Source: Marinomonas phaeophyticola
Lineage (GTDB): Bacteria; Pseudomonadota; Gammaproteobacteria; Pseudomonadales; Marinomonadaceae
NCBI RefSeq assembly: GCF_026966905.1
Contig: NZ_JAPUBN010000011.1
Span: forward strand, 372,001 to 436,000
DNA length: 64,000 nucleotides
Direction: 5' to 3'
Made by a program: the position numbers and the translations under genes. Of this stretch, positions 38,248 through 47,400 are shown one piece after another. The notes below the pieces were generated by a model that was not told where the DNA came from, made no database searches, and was given only the letters and a program-made list of their open reading frames with translations. Numbering within the stretch: position 1 is the stretch's first letter; each line of letters starts with the position of its first letter.

Positions 38248-38340
38248 AAAAAAATCTCTAACCGCATGGAGTTTGCCATGTAGGAACGAATTCCTTACCC
38301 CGCTAATATCCTGATAAATAGGGGCATTTAAGAGATTTTC
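38248..38340 (-). promoter_or_regulatory. Candidate structured 5' leader of nhaP2
   Basis: On the minus strand a closing helix AATCTCT/AGAGATT (plus-strand 38331-38337 with 38253-38259) encloses three local hairpins. These are CCCC/GGGG (38321-38324 with 38298-38301), AGGAA-TTCG-TTCCT (38282-38295) and CATGG/CCATG (38265-38280). The 3' strand of the closing helix runs into seven T, like an attenuator. It ends about 30 bases before the nhaP2 start. No known riboswitch is recognised. Confidence 0.45.
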
Positions 38341-38422
38341 AATGACGAACCAGTACTTATATCGGGCTTTTAATGCTCTAATTCTGATGGATGTTTTTCA
38401 ATACTTCAATGTTTTATGAAGA

Positions 38423-38443
38423 GGCCTCTTATTATTTGAGGCC
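38423..38443. other. Palindromic hairpin GGCCTC/GAGGCC
   Basis: A 6-bp GC-rich stem with a nine-base AT loop lies between the oxidoreductase gene and the nhaP2 leader. On the plus strand a TTTTTT run follows after nine bases. On the minus strand there is no T-run, so it is only a weak terminator candidate. Confidence 0.35.
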
Positions 38444-38496
38444 ATTATAGACTTTTTTATAACAAATTCGTTATGGCTATTTTCAGATAGAAATTT

Positions 38497-39072
38497 TTAT
38501 TTGAATGGCTTGAACCTTCTTACTTGCCAGTTCTGAATATGTTGTACGTAGCGTTCGCAAGCCGCGGATAGCTCCACGTCATTTAATTGATCCGCTTGGT
38601 ATAAAATAAAAGGCGCTGCCCAGGGAAGTTTGCATCGCCAAGCGGTGGCTTTTAAGGGGGATAACAAGGTATCTAATGAAAAATGATTTTGCCCTCCAGC
38701 TTCATAGGCTGTTTTAATATTGCCGGCGGTTGTGGCTATTAATATTGGTGTTCCCTCGAATAACCTTCCTTCCTTTTCATAAGCTAAATAGAACATCTGC
38801 GTGAGTACTCGGTCTTGCCATGTCTGTAGCAGCGGCGGCGTTGAATACCATTGAATCGGAAATTGTAAGATTAAATAATCGCTTTCTAGTATGCGCTGAA
38901 CTTCGGTTGTTACATCAATGTTACCGTCAGGGTATAGAAGGTTCATATCAATAGCGTCTAGATTGGCTAATGTATTTGCTGCTGACATAAGCGCCGTATT
39001 GATCCGGGAAGGGCGATAACGCGAATGAAACATAAGCAATGTGATTTTTGGTAGGGAAGTGGTCATCATCAT
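38497..39072 (-). CDS. NAD(P)H-dependent oxidoreductase, flavodoxin-like fold (KefF/MdaB type)
   Basis: 191-aa flavoprotein. The FMN-binding start (ITLLMFHSRYRPSRINTAL) and the conserved QFPIQWYSTPPLLQTWQDRVL block are typical of the KefF / MdaB / NQO family that reduces quinones in two-electron steps. A TTAGNIKTAYEAGG loop follows. The LysR gene next to it, transcribed divergently, probably regulates it. KefF-like proteins support K+ efflux systems, and nhaP2 is next door, but the link here is speculative. Confidence 0.85.
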   Translation of the reverse strand: MMMTTSLPKITLLMFHSRYRPSRINTALMSAANTLANLDAIDMNLLYPDGNIDVTTEVQRILESDYLILQFPIQWYSTPPLLQTWQDRVLTQMFYLAYEKEGRLFEGTPILIATTAGNIKTAYEAGGQNHFSLDTLLSPLKATAWRCKLPWAAPFILYQADQLNDVELSAACERYVQHIQNWQVRRFKPFK

Positions 39073-39161
39073 AAAATAGCTCCTCTGTTGCGATAGGAGT
39101 AGAATGCAATAGGTTTATATATTAATCTAATTGATAGTTTGTATATTTGATTATTTGTTTT

Positions 39162-40076
39162 ATGAATTTAAGAAGTGTTGATTTAAACTTGTTAGTGATT
39201 TTAGATGCTCTTTTAGAAGAGAGGCATGTTACAAGAGCGGCAATGCGCTTAAGTTTGTCTCAACCTGCAACATCAAGCGCCCTTGAACGTTGTCGTTTTT
39301 TATTTTCGGATCCGCTTTTGATTCGTAGTCGTGGTGAAATGCGATTAAGTGCCAAAGCTGAAACCTTAAAGGGGCCGATACGGTCTCTTTTAATGCAAGC
39401 GGAATCGGTATTGGAGCAATCCGAGACGTCTCTTCACGATATTAAGAAGACCATACGTATTATCATGGCTGATTTGCCTGTGACAGCCATTCTTGGGCCA
39501 TTGCATCAACGCTTGATAAAAACGGCACCGAACCTAAACCTCATTATTCAACCATGGCATGGCTCGGCATCGGCGTTAGATGGGCTTGCCCGCGGAGAGG
39601 CTGATTTAGCGGTGTCTGTATTTCCTAATGTGGGAAATTCGTTTCGTTGTGTCGAGTTACTTAATGAAGAGTATTATGTGCTGATGAGAAAATCGCACCC
39701 TGCAGTAGCACAGTTTGATCTATCTCAGTGGTTATCTTATCCCCATATTATGGTGTCCGGTCAAGGTGAGTCCTACAGTGCAATAGATCAAGTTTTACTA
39801 AAGCAAGGCCTAAGTCGTCGCATTGCCTTGGTTGTCCCTTATTTTCAAATGGTGCCGGATCTCGTTGCTAAGTCAGATTATATCGCACTTTTACCAAGTC
39901 GATGTTTACCTAAGAATGCGACAAATGACTTTGTTATTTTTCCGCCTCCGGTAGCGGTGTCGGGTTTTTCTTTGCATCTCGCTTGGCATCTTCGATCAGA
40001 CACGGACAGCGCTGTTAATCATGTATCTGATGTTATTCGTGAGTTGACCAGTAGTTCTAGCGCCTTATTAGAATAA
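39162..40076 (+). CDS. LysR-family transcriptional regulator
   Basis: 304-aa regulator. A winged helix-turn-helix forms the N-terminus (LNLLVILDALLEERHVTRAAMRLSLSQPATSSAL). A substrate-binding domain follows from about residue 90 (IRIIMADLPV...). It resembles the NodD/LinR-like subgroup in its RSRGEMRLSAKAETL segment. The ATG at 39162 is the standard MNLRSVDLNLLVILDALL start. It faces the oxidoreductase gene across an 89-base gap, the usual LysR arrangement. Confidence 0.9.
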   Translation: MNLRSVDLNLLVILDALLEERHVTRAAMRLSLSQPATSSALERCRFLFSDPLLIRSRGEMRLSAKAETLKGPIRSLLMQAESVLEQSETSLHDIKKTIRIIMADLPVTAILGPLHQRLIKTAPNLNLIIQPWHGSASALDGLARGEADLAVSVFPNVGNSFRCVELLNEEYYVLMRKSHPAVAQFDLSQWLSYPHIMVSGQGESYSAIDQVLLKQGLSRRIALVVPYFQMVPDLVAKSDYIALLPSRCLPKNATNDFVIFPPPVAVSGFSLHLAWHLRSDTDSAVNHVSDVIRELTSSSSALLE

Positions 40077-40175
40077 AAATTTGAAAAAAATAAACGGGAT
40101 AGTTTTATTTGTAAAATCTATAGGTATGATCCTGTCTCATAAAAGAATTCACACTAGGAATAAGGCCATGGCTTC

Positions 40176-40754
40176 ATGTTACTGATGATCGATAATTATG
40201 ACTCTTTTACTTATAACTTGGTTCAGTATATTCGTGAGCTGGGTAAAGACGTTGTGATTTATCGAAATGATGAAATTACAGTAGAGGAAATAAGCGCTCT
40301 CGCTCCTACGCATTTGGTTATCTCTCCAGGCCCTTGCACGCCAAATGAAGCTGGTATTTCGCTTGAGGCTATTCGATATTTTGCTGGAAAAATCCCCATT
40401 CTAGGCATCTGTTTAGGTCACCAAAGTATTGGCCAAGTGTTTGGTGGTGATGTCATTAGAGCGAAAAAAGTTATGCATGGAAAAACCTCTCAGGTTTATC
40501 ATAACAATACCTCTGTCTTTACTGGGTTACCAAACCCACATATTGCTACGCGTTATCATTCTTTAGTCGTTGCTCAGGATACTTTGCCGAATTGTCTGGA
40601 AATCACAGCATGGACAAAGGATGAGTTCGGTAAAATAGATGAAATTATGGGCATTCGTCATAAAACCTTGATGGTAGAAGGGGTGCAGTTTCACCCTGAA
40701 TCTATTTTGACTCAGTCAGGTCATGATCTCTTAGCTAATTTCCTAACACGATAA
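40176..40754 (+). CDS. trpG: Anthranilate synthase component II (glutamine amidotransferase)
   Basis: Supplies ammonia to TrpE for anthranilate. The protein is 192 aa, class I amidotransferase. The sequence starts [18 protein letters not shown] as in TrpG/PabA. The catalytic triad is Cys79 in [11 protein letters not shown] and the His/Glu pair in [10 protein letters not shown]. It lacks an adjacent trpE, and is cut off from trpDC by the manC region. PabA function is also possible, since the two are not separable by sequence alone. Confidence 0.93.
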   Translation: MLLMIDNYDSFTYNLVQYIRELGKDVVIYRNDEITVEEISALAPTHLVISPGPCTPNEAGISLEAIRYFAGKIPILGICLGHQSIGQVFGGDVIRAKKVMHGKTSQVYHNNTSVFTGLPNPHIATRYHSLVVAQDTLPNCLEITAWTKDEFGKIDEIMGIRHKTLMVEGVQFHPESILTQSGHDLLANFLTR

Positions 40755-40871
40755 GATTGTGTCTATGATCAGTTTGATTATATGAAATACCTTTTCTCTC
40801 TATATATTAACAACGTTTTCTTAATAGGAATTTTTTGGTGATAGCTCATAAATTAGGTTTGATCTCAAATT

Positions 40872-42356
40872 ATGGATGATTCATTAATACCTTTAGTGCC
40901 GATTATTTTATCAGGTGGAGTAGGGAGTAGATTGTGGCCTATCTCTCGTCGAAAACATCCTAAACCCTTTATAAAATTGTCTGATGGGGAAACCTTATTG
41001 GAAAAAACATTAAAGCGAGCCCTTTTAATATCTGAATCAAATGAATTAGTAATAGTGACTAATCGAGATTTGTTTTTTCATACGAAAGACAATGTTCTTG
41101 GTATGCAAGAAGGTGGCTTGTTAAGGAAAGATTTAGAGCAACATTACGTACTTGAGCCTGTTGGTCGTAATACGGCCCCTGCGATTGTATCCGCCGCTCT
41201 GCAGTTATTTCAAAAATACGGGCCTGACGTTGTTATGTTGGTGATGCCTGCAGATCACTTGATATCTAACGAGCTTGCGTTTTCAAAAGCGGTGAAGTTG
41301 GCTTATGAGGTAGCGTTAAAAGGGCAGTTGGTCACGTTTGGGATTCAACCTGAATATCCAGAAACAAGTTATGGGTATATCCATTCTAGACAGAGATCTT
41401 CGTCATCTAATGATATTGATGATCTTTTTTCTTTTAGTGTTGAAAGTTTTTTTGAGAAGCCCGATAGCGCAACAGCTCGTTCGTATTTTGATAGCGGGGA
41501 TTACTACTGGAATGCTGGTATATTTTGTTTTACTGCAGGTTCGTTATTAAAAGAAGTGGAAATTATTGCTCCGAAAATGTTCAATCAGGTTTGTATTGCT
41601 TTTGATGGCTCCGTGGTTACCAGTAATTCAACAACGACACAAATAGAGTTACCAGCAAAGGAATTCTCTAAAGTTGACTCAATTTCTATTGATTATGCTT
41701 TGTTGGAAAAATCTAATAATGTATCGGTTATCCCCTGTAATATTGGTTGGAGTGATATAGGTTCTTGGGAGGCATTGAGTGGATTAATGGCTCAGGATAA
41801 GGAAGGTAATCATATCTATGGTGATGTGATTGCTCTTGATACTCATAACACTAGTATTTATAGCCCTGATCATTTAACTGCGGCATTAGGTGTGGATAAT
41901 TTAATTATAGTGAATACTGGAGATGCGGTGTTGGTATCTCATAAGGCGGCTCAACAAAATGTAAAGCAAGTGGTTTTAGAATTAGAAAAGCAGGGTCGAA
42001 ATTTACATATAAATAATAAAGCAGAGTATCGCCCTTGGGGGCATAGTACGGTATTAGAACAAGGTAAAAATTTTAAAATTAAGCTTATTATAGTTAAACC
42101 TAATAGTAGTTTATCTTTGCAAATGCATCATCATCGAAGTGAGCACTGGGTTGTTGTTGAAGGGGAAGCTATTGTAAATAATGATGGTAACATTCTTTAT
42201 CTTTATGCGAATGAATCAACTTTCATTCCTGCAAGGTGCAAACACCGTCTAGAAAACCCAACTAATATGAACCTTGTATTGATCGAAGTACAAATTGGAA
42301 ATTATTTAGATGAAAGTGATATTGTACGTTTTGACGATAAATATGGTCGTTTATAG
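40872..42356 (+). CDS. manC: Mannose-1-phosphate guanylyltransferase / mannose-6-phosphate isomerase
   Basis: Bifunctional type II enzyme that makes GDP-mannose for exopolysaccharide or LPS. The protein is 494 aa. The N-terminal nucleotidyltransferase (LSGGVGSRLWPISRRKHPKPF, EPVGRNTAPA, FEKP, WNAGIF, IGWSDIGSW) runs to about residue 350. A cupin-type isomerase domain (RPWGHSTVLEQGKNFKIKL, QMHHHRSEHWVVVEG, E-n-E-s-t-F-I-P) ends the protein. Third codon positions look more AT-rich than in flanking trp genes. It is separated from its partner manB by a dead transposase. Confidence 0.92.
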   Translation: MDDSLIPLVPIILSGGVGSRLWPISRRKHPKPFIKLSDGETLLEKTLKRALLISESNELVIVTNRDLFFHTKDNVLGMQEGGLLRKDLEQHYVLEPVGRNTAPAIVSAALQLFQKYGPDVVMLVMPADHLISNELAFSKAVKLAYEVALKGQLVTFGIQPEYPETSYGYIHSRQRSSSSNDIDDLFSFSVESFFEKPDSATARSYFDSGDYYWNAGIFCFTAGSLLKEVEIIAPKMFNQVCIAFDGSVVTSNSTTTQIELPAKEFSKVDSISIDYALLEKSNNVSVIPCNIGWSDIGSWEALSGLMAQDKEGNHIYGDVIALDTHNTSIYSPDHLTAALGVDNLIIVNTGDAVLVSHKAAQQNVKQVVLELEKQGRNLHINNKAEYRPWGHSTVLEQGKNFKIKLIIVKPNSSLSLQMHHHRSEHWVVVEGEAIVNNDGNILYLYANESTFIPARCKHRLENPTNMNLVLIEVQIGNYLDESDIVRFDDKYGRL

Positions 42357-42428
42357 ACACCTTGACTAGGGCTGATGTGAATAAATTTTTTCTCATGAGA
42401 CAATTAATTTTTAAATTTCGATCAGAGC

Positions 42429-43238
42429 ATGTCACATTAACTCACTTTTGCCGACAGCGAATTCAACAACAAGCGTCGTAAAACGCGCAAAGAAATTTTC
42501 CTTTCTCGGATGGATTAGTTGATGTCTTAGGATCAGTTTGAAGCCGTGATTGAGCTTTTTACCCCAAAGAAGGAAAAGGCAGAGAACCCTATCCGATGTC
42601 TACTATGTTTCGCATTTACTGTATGCAACATGAGTGATCCTGCCATGGAAGATGCGCTTTATGAAATTACTTTCATGCGTTTGGTTGCCGGTTTGTCATT
42701 GGAAAGTGCCTGTTTAAAATTGGAAAACTGACTATACGAGCATTATGAATTTTAGGCGCTTACTGGAAAAACATAAGCACTCCGACAGTTATTCAAAGAG
42801 GTCAATAAGTGGTTGGCGAGCGCAGGGATTTACTTTAAATAAAGTACGATTGTCGACGCCACCATCACTGAAGCCGCCAGCTCAACCAAGAATAAAGAGA
42901 AAGCACGCGATCTCCAAATGCACCAGACTCAAAAAGGGGAGTAATGATTTTTTGGGTTAAAAGCTCACACCGGAATTGACTCCAGAACAGGGTTAATGGA
43001 CTGCCTAAGCACAACGGCGGCCAACGTGAATGACATTACAGAAATAGAAAACCTATTTCATGGTGAATAAGCGTTTATCTCTGCGGATTCCGGTTATCGA
43101 GGTGCACAAAAACGAGAAAAACTCAAAGTCACCTACCGAGGCTTGGTTAAAAATGATAATAAATTGGCGATGCGGTTTGACTTAGCTAATGTGTTTAGAA
43201 TTGGCCAGATGATACGAGCTAGAAATGATGAAAAATAA
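42429..43238 (+). pseudogene. IS5-family transposase remnant (multiply disrupted)
   Basis: Translating all frames recovers an IS5-type transposase in pieces. First comes [27 protein letters not shown], with in-frame stops in place of Gln, Glu and Trp codons. Then frameshifted LSDPAMEDALYEI-like, [28 protein letters not shown] and NVNDITEIEN blocks follow. The HxxxxSADSGYRGAQKRE segment is next, and the end reads NDNKLAM-FDLANVFRIGQMIRA. The region between GYRGAQKRE and the final block is deleted. The left inverted repeat may lie near 42366; the right end reaches to within three bases of manB. It cannot encode an active protein. Confidence 0.88.
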
Positions 43239-43240
43239 AC

Positions 43241-44656
43241 ATGCCGATTAAAGAGATTATTAACAAAAGCGGAATAGCGTTTGGAACGAGTGGCGCTAGA
43301 GGCTTAAATACTCAATTTAGCGACCGCGTTTGTGCGGCGTTTACGGTTGCTTTTGTGAATGCAATGAAAGTGGAGTATTCCTTCAATCAGATAGCGTTAG
43401 CGATGGATCGTCGACCTTCTAGCCAATTTATGGCTCAAGTCTGTGCGGGAGTGTTAGAAGCGCTTGGCTATGCGGTGCATTTTTATGGTGTATTACCAAC
43501 GCCAGCGTTAGCGCTACAATCAATGAAAGACGGCATCCCCGCTATTATGATTACGGGGAGTCATATTCCGTTTGACCGCAATGGCATCAAATTCTATCGC
43601 CCTGATGGTGAAATAACGAAAGCAGATGAACTTGCTATTATGGCAGATACTTCGTTTTTACCGGCTTTTACATTAGCGGAGCTTAATGAGAAAAACACCG
43701 CAAAAGAAGTTTATCTAGCACGTTATACGAACGCCTTTGCAAGTGATTTATTCAATGGCTTTCGTCTGGGGATTTATGAGCATTCAGCGGCCGGTCGAGA
43801 TTTGAATCGTGATGTTTTTGAATCCCTTGGGGCGACCGTCATTTCGCTAGCTCGGTCCGATGTTTTTGTGCCCATTGATACCGAAGCGGTTTCAGATGAA
43901 GATAAGCAAAGAGCGTTAGATTGGGTGAAAGAATATCAATTGGATGCGATCTTTTCGACGGATGGAGATGGCGATAGACCGTTACTGTCTGATGAAAAAG
44001 GGGTTTGGCTCAAAGGGGATATACTGGGTATTTTATGTGCGAAAGCGATCTCGGCTCGAGCGATTGCGCTACCGATTAATGCAAACTCTTCTGTTGATTT
44101 TGTTGATTTTGAGCAGGTGACTCGAACCCGTATTGGCTCACCTTATGTGATTGCTGGAATGGCATCATTCGATGAGCAAACAGACGGCGTTGCTGGATAT
44201 GAAGCCAATGGCGGCTTTCTTTGTGGTCAAGGATTACGTCTAGGGGGAAGTGCTCTTGCTGCATTACCTACTCGAGATGCGATATTACCTGCATTGGCTG
44301 TTTTGGCTAAGGCTCGTTTAGAGGGTGTGTCTTTATCTCGATTAGTGGAAGCGGTAACTGTTCGTTATACCGCAAGTGATCGTTTGCAAAACATTGATTC
44401 AGAGAGAGTAAAGAAGACTTTAGCTAACTGGATGGTAGTGCCTCAGCAAGCCGTTTTAGATTTATCGTTAGAGTCAGAACTAAAAGGTGTCAATACCCTA
44501 GATGGCTTACGTTTAACACTTATGAATGGTGATGTTGTACACATTAGACCATCAGGGAATGCCCCAGAACTGCGTTGTTATATTGAGTCGGACACTAAAG
44601 AAAATGCAGATGCATTAAATCTTGAGGTTATTAGTCGCCTATTTCATTATGGTTAA
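43241..44656 (+). CDS. manB: Phosphomannomutase / phosphoglucomutase
   Basis: Interconverts mannose 6-phosphate and mannose 1-phosphate, the substrate of ManC. The protein is 471 aa and an alpha-D-phosphohexomutase. The FGTSGARG start, the phosphoserine loop TGSHIPFDRNG (Ser in the usual TASHNP position), the metal loop DGDGDRP, and the C-terminal RPSGNAPELRCY are present. Its ATG is three bases after the transposase remnant and lacks a strong ribosome site, so its translation context was probably shaped by the IS insertion. Confidence 0.88.
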   Translation: MPIKEIINKSGIAFGTSGARGLNTQFSDRVCAAFTVAFVNAMKVEYSFNQIALAMDRRPSSQFMAQVCAGVLEALGYAVHFYGVLPTPALALQSMKDGIPAIMITGSHIPFDRNGIKFYRPDGEITKADELAIMADTSFLPAFTLAELNEKNTAKEVYLARYTNAFASDLFNGFRLGIYEHSAAGRDLNRDVFESLGATVISLARSDVFVPIDTEAVSDEDKQRALDWVKEYQLDAIFSTDGDGDRPLLSDEKGVWLKGDILGILCAKAISARAIALPINANSSVDFVDFEQVTRTRIGSPYVIAGMASFDEQTDGVAGYEANGGFLCGQGLRLGGSALAALPTRDAILPALAVLAKARLEGVSLSRLVEAVTVRYTASDRLQNIDSERVKKTLANWMVVPQQAVLDLSLESELKGVNTLDGLRLTLMNGDVVHIRPSGNAPELRCYIESDTKENADALNLEVISRLFHYG

Positions 44657-44920
44657 CTAGATAAGAAGAGCTTAAAGTACTTATTTATCAGAATCATGCG
44701 CATTACTTATTGTGAGTCAAGCCGATAATAGAAGAATAGTGGATTAATTAAAAAATTTAAACTGTAGTATCAGGTATATAAATAATGTCCTATAAATTCC
44801 ATCTATCTGATCTGATTTTTATGTTCGCAATTGCTGCGCTTTCTCTATGCAGACAGCAAGGAAGTGGGCGTGTAGAATGAGGGTAATTTTTTATTTGTTT
44901 TAATTCTATAGGAGTCCCTG

Positions 44921-45943
44921 ATGGACATTAAATCGGCCATTGCAGCCGTCATAGATAAGCAAAACCTTACAACAGAAGAAATGCGTGACGTTATGCGCAT
45001 TATTATGACCGGCGGTGCAACTCAGGCTCAAATAGGCGGCTTTTTAATCGGTCTGCGTATGAAAGGCGAGACAGTAGATGAAATAACCGCAGCGGCACAG
45101 GTCATGCGTGAGCTGTCTAATAAAGTGATAATTGATCAAGAAAACCTAGTGGATACCTGCGGTACGGGTGGGGATGGCGGTAAGTTATTTAATGTTTCTA
45201 CGGCAACTGCATTTGTGGCGGCTGCCGCTGGTGCACGTGTTGCCAAGCATGGTAACCGCTCTGTTTCTTCAAAATCTGGCAGTGCCGATCTATTAGAACA
45301 TGCGGGTATCAATCTGAACCTTACTCCTGAGCAGGTCAGCCGTTCCATTGAAGAGGTTGGCTTAGGTTTTATGTTTGCGCCAAATCATCATGCCGCCATG
45401 CGACATGCTATAGGACCACGAAAGGAAATGGCTGTCCGTACTATCTTTAATTTACTCGGGCCTTTAACGAATCCTGCCGAAGTGCAAAATCAAGTCTTGG
45501 GCGTGTTTGATAAACAATGGGTTCGCCCAATGGCCGAGGTGCTGCAACGTTTAGGCAGTCGACATGCCATGGTCGTGCACTCTCAGGACGGTTTGGATGA
45601 AATTAGTATCGCGGAACCGACTTATGTGGCTGAGCTGAAAGACGGAGTAGTGACTGAATATGAAATACTTCCAGAAGACTATGATATTCCTCGCCAGTCT
45701 ATAGACCCTCTTCAGGTTGAAAATGCAGAAGAAAGCTTTGTTTTGGTGAAGCAAGCGTTAGCGGGTAAGGGGAAAGTAAATCCGGCCCGTGACATTGTGG
45801 CTTTGAATGCGGGGGCTGCAATTTATGTTGCCGGTGTTGCCTCTTCCTATACTGAAGGTGTGATTATCGCAGAAGACGTTATTGGCGGTGGCTTAGCGAC
45901 AGAGAAATTGTCTGCACTAGCAAGTTTTACACGTTGTTTTTAA
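44921..45943 (+). CDS. trpD: Anthranilate phosphoribosyltransferase
   Basis: Second step of tryptophan synthesis: anthranilate plus PRPP gives phosphoribosylanthranilate. The protein is 340 aa. The [24 protein letters not shown] loop and the [21 protein letters not shown] motif are canonical. [22 protein letters not shown] is intact. The 264-base upstream gap has its own room for a promoter; I see no Trp-rich leader peptide. Its ribosome site is AGGAG before the ATG. Confidence 0.96.
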   Translation: MDIKSAIAAVIDKQNLTTEEMRDVMRIIMTGGATQAQIGGFLIGLRMKGETVDEITAAAQVMRELSNKVIIDQENLVDTCGTGGDGGKLFNVSTATAFVAAAAGARVAKHGNRSVSSKSGSADLLEHAGINLNLTPEQVSRSIEEVGLGFMFAPNHHAAMRHAIGPRKEMAVRTIFNLLGPLTNPAEVQNQVLGVFDKQWVRPMAEVLQRLGSRHAMVVHSQDGLDEISIAEPTYVAELKDGVVTEYEILPEDYDIPRQSIDPLQVENAEESFVLVKQALAGKGKVNPARDIVALNAGAAIYVAGVASSYTEGVIIAEDVIGGGLATEKLSALASFTRCF

Positions 45944-45973
45944 TGTGTTTTCGAATAAATAGGTGATGTGATT

Positions 45974-46789
45974 ATGCAAGTTGAAACACCAACGATACTG
46001 AAGAAAATTGTTGCTCGAAAGCACGAAGAAGTTACTGAAAGAAAGTTGCATGTGACTCTTGAAGAGGTGAAAAATGCGGCTTTACTGGCGAATAAAGAAA
46101 ACCCAGTACGTGGCTTTGCCAATGCTCTGAAAGCGAAAGTGGCAAACGGACAATCAGGGGTCATTGCTGAAATTAAAAAAGCTTCTCCAAGCAAAGGTGT
46201 TTTACGTGAGCACTTTGTACCTGCTGATATTGCTCAATCTTATGAGAAAGGCGGAGCGGCGTGTTTGTCTATTCTAACGGACAAGGATTTTTTCCAAGGG
46301 CATGAAGATTTTTTAGTTGAAGCTCGTAATGCGTGTGGTTTACCGGTAATCCGTAAAGATTTCATGGTTGACCCCTACCAAATTTATGAAGCTAGGGCGA
46401 TGGGAGCGGACTGTGTTTTATTGATAGCGGCTTGTTTGTCTGGAAAAGAATTGTTTGAACTTGATAAGCTGGCTCGAGAATTAACATTGGATGTGTTGGT
46501 TGAAGTACATAATAGAGCTGAGTTAGAGCTGGCTCTAGAGTATTCAAATAGTGAATTATTAGGTATTAATAATCGAGACTTACACACTTTTAATCTAAGT
46601 TTAAACAATACGTTTGAGTTGTTAGATAGCATCCCTAAAGAACGCTTTATTGTTACTGAGAGTGGTATCCATACCCGTGAAGACGTAGCCTTGATGCGAG
46701 ACAAAAATGTGAATGCGTTCCTCGTTGGAGAAGCGTTTATGGTTGCGGATGAGCCAGGTAGTAAGCTCGCAGAGCTATTCCAAGTTTAG
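45974..46789 (+). CDS. trpC: Indole-3-glycerol phosphate synthase
   Basis: Closes the indole ring in tryptophan synthesis. The protein is 271 aa and a TIM barrel not fused to Trp[61 protein letters not shown] and [10 protein letters not shown] are all present. The ATG at 45974 is favoured over GTG 45968 because it gives the usual [16 protein letters not shown] start and better spacing from AGG. It lies 30 bases after trpD. Confidence 0.95.
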   Translation: MQVETPTILKKIVARKHEEVTERKLHVTLEEVKNAALLANKENPVRGFANALKAKVANGQSGVIAEIKKASPSKGVLREHFVPADIAQSYEKGGAACLSILTDKDFFQGHEDFLVEARNACGLPVIRKDFMVDPYQIYEARAMGADCVLLIAACLSGKELFELDKLARELTLDVLVEVHNRAELELALEYSNSELLGINNRDLHTFNLSLNNTFELLDSIPKERFIVTESGIHTREDVALMRDKNVNAFLVGEAFMVADEPGSKLAELFQV

Positions 46790-46875
46790 TGTGACGGCAA
46801 CGTAAAAAGGCAGTGGACGGATCTTGGTTAATGTCAGTCTTATTGCAAAAAATTAAAACTATCTAAAGAGAGTGG

Positions 46876-47286
46876 ATGATGAAAACAAGTGTCGCTTGGC
46901 AAGAAGACGTACATTTTACGGCGCAAACAGGTTCTGGGTTTTCAATTGAGATTGACGGTAACCAAGAAAAGGGCGCCCGTCCGATGGAGTTGATTTTAGC
47001 GGGATTGGGTGGTTGTACTTCTTATGATGTAGTGAAGATTTTACAAAAATCTCGTCAAGATGTTGTTTCTTGTGTTGCGGATATTGATGCAGAACGGTCT
47101 GATGGTGTACCCGCCGTGTTTACAAAGATCAATATTAAGTTTGTTGTAAAAGGCCGCAAGTTGAAATCCAGCATGGTTGAACGTGCGGTAAAGTTATCGG
47201 CAGAGGAATACTGTTCAGCTTCCTTGATGCTTGAGCGTGGTGGTGTTGAAATTACCCATAGCTATGAAGTAATTGAAGTAGAGTAA
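46876..47286 (+). CDS. OsmC family protein (YhfA-like)
   Basis: 136-aa OsmC/Ohr-fold protein. The two redox cysteines of the family are present: one in the LGGCTSYDVV segment and one in EEYCSASLML. The YhfA-like subgroup usually sits near trpC and crp in pseudomonads, which fits this position. A thiol-dependent peroxidase role is known for Ohr/OsmC, but the YhfA branch is not characterised. Start may be ATG 46876 or 46879. Confidence 0.88.
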   Translation: MMKTSVAWQEDVHFTAQTGSGFSIEIDGNQEKGARPMELILAGLGGCTSYDVVKILQKSRQDVVSCVADIDAERSDGVPAVFTKINIKFVVKGRKLKSSMVERAVKLSAEEYCSASLMLERGGVEITHSYEVIEVE

Positions 47287-47292
47287 AGGTCG

Positions 47293-47310
47293 GTCGGGAT
47301 TTATCCCGAC
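47293..47310. terminator. Short hairpin after the OsmC gene
   Basis: GTCGGGA/TCCCGAC (7 bp) with a TTTA loop, starting seven bases past the osmC-family stop. There is no T-run behind it, so it is a possible but weak terminator. Confidence 0.45.
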
Positions 47311-47342
47311 AAGTGTCTTGGATCATTGTTGCGTTTGGTCGT

Positions 47343-47395
47343 GCCTTCAGGCCGACAATATATACATTTAAGCCAAATGCTGTCAGCCTGAAGGC
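47343..47395. repeat. Long imperfect inverted repeat between convergent genes
   Basis: GCCTTCAGGC (47343-47352) pairs perfectly with GCCTGAAGGC (47386-47395). After one C/A mismatch, GACA (47354-47357) pairs with TGTC (47381-47384), so the arms total 14 pairs around a 23-base AT-rich loop. It ends six bases from the NRDE-gene stop. It could be a bidirectional terminator or a REP-like intergenic element. Confidence 0.6.
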
Positions 47396-47400
47396 CGCTA

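Noticed and set aside
44657..44920. Tryptophan attenuator leader before trpD
   Set aside because: No short ORF with tandem Trp codons and no alternating hairpins with a T-run were found.
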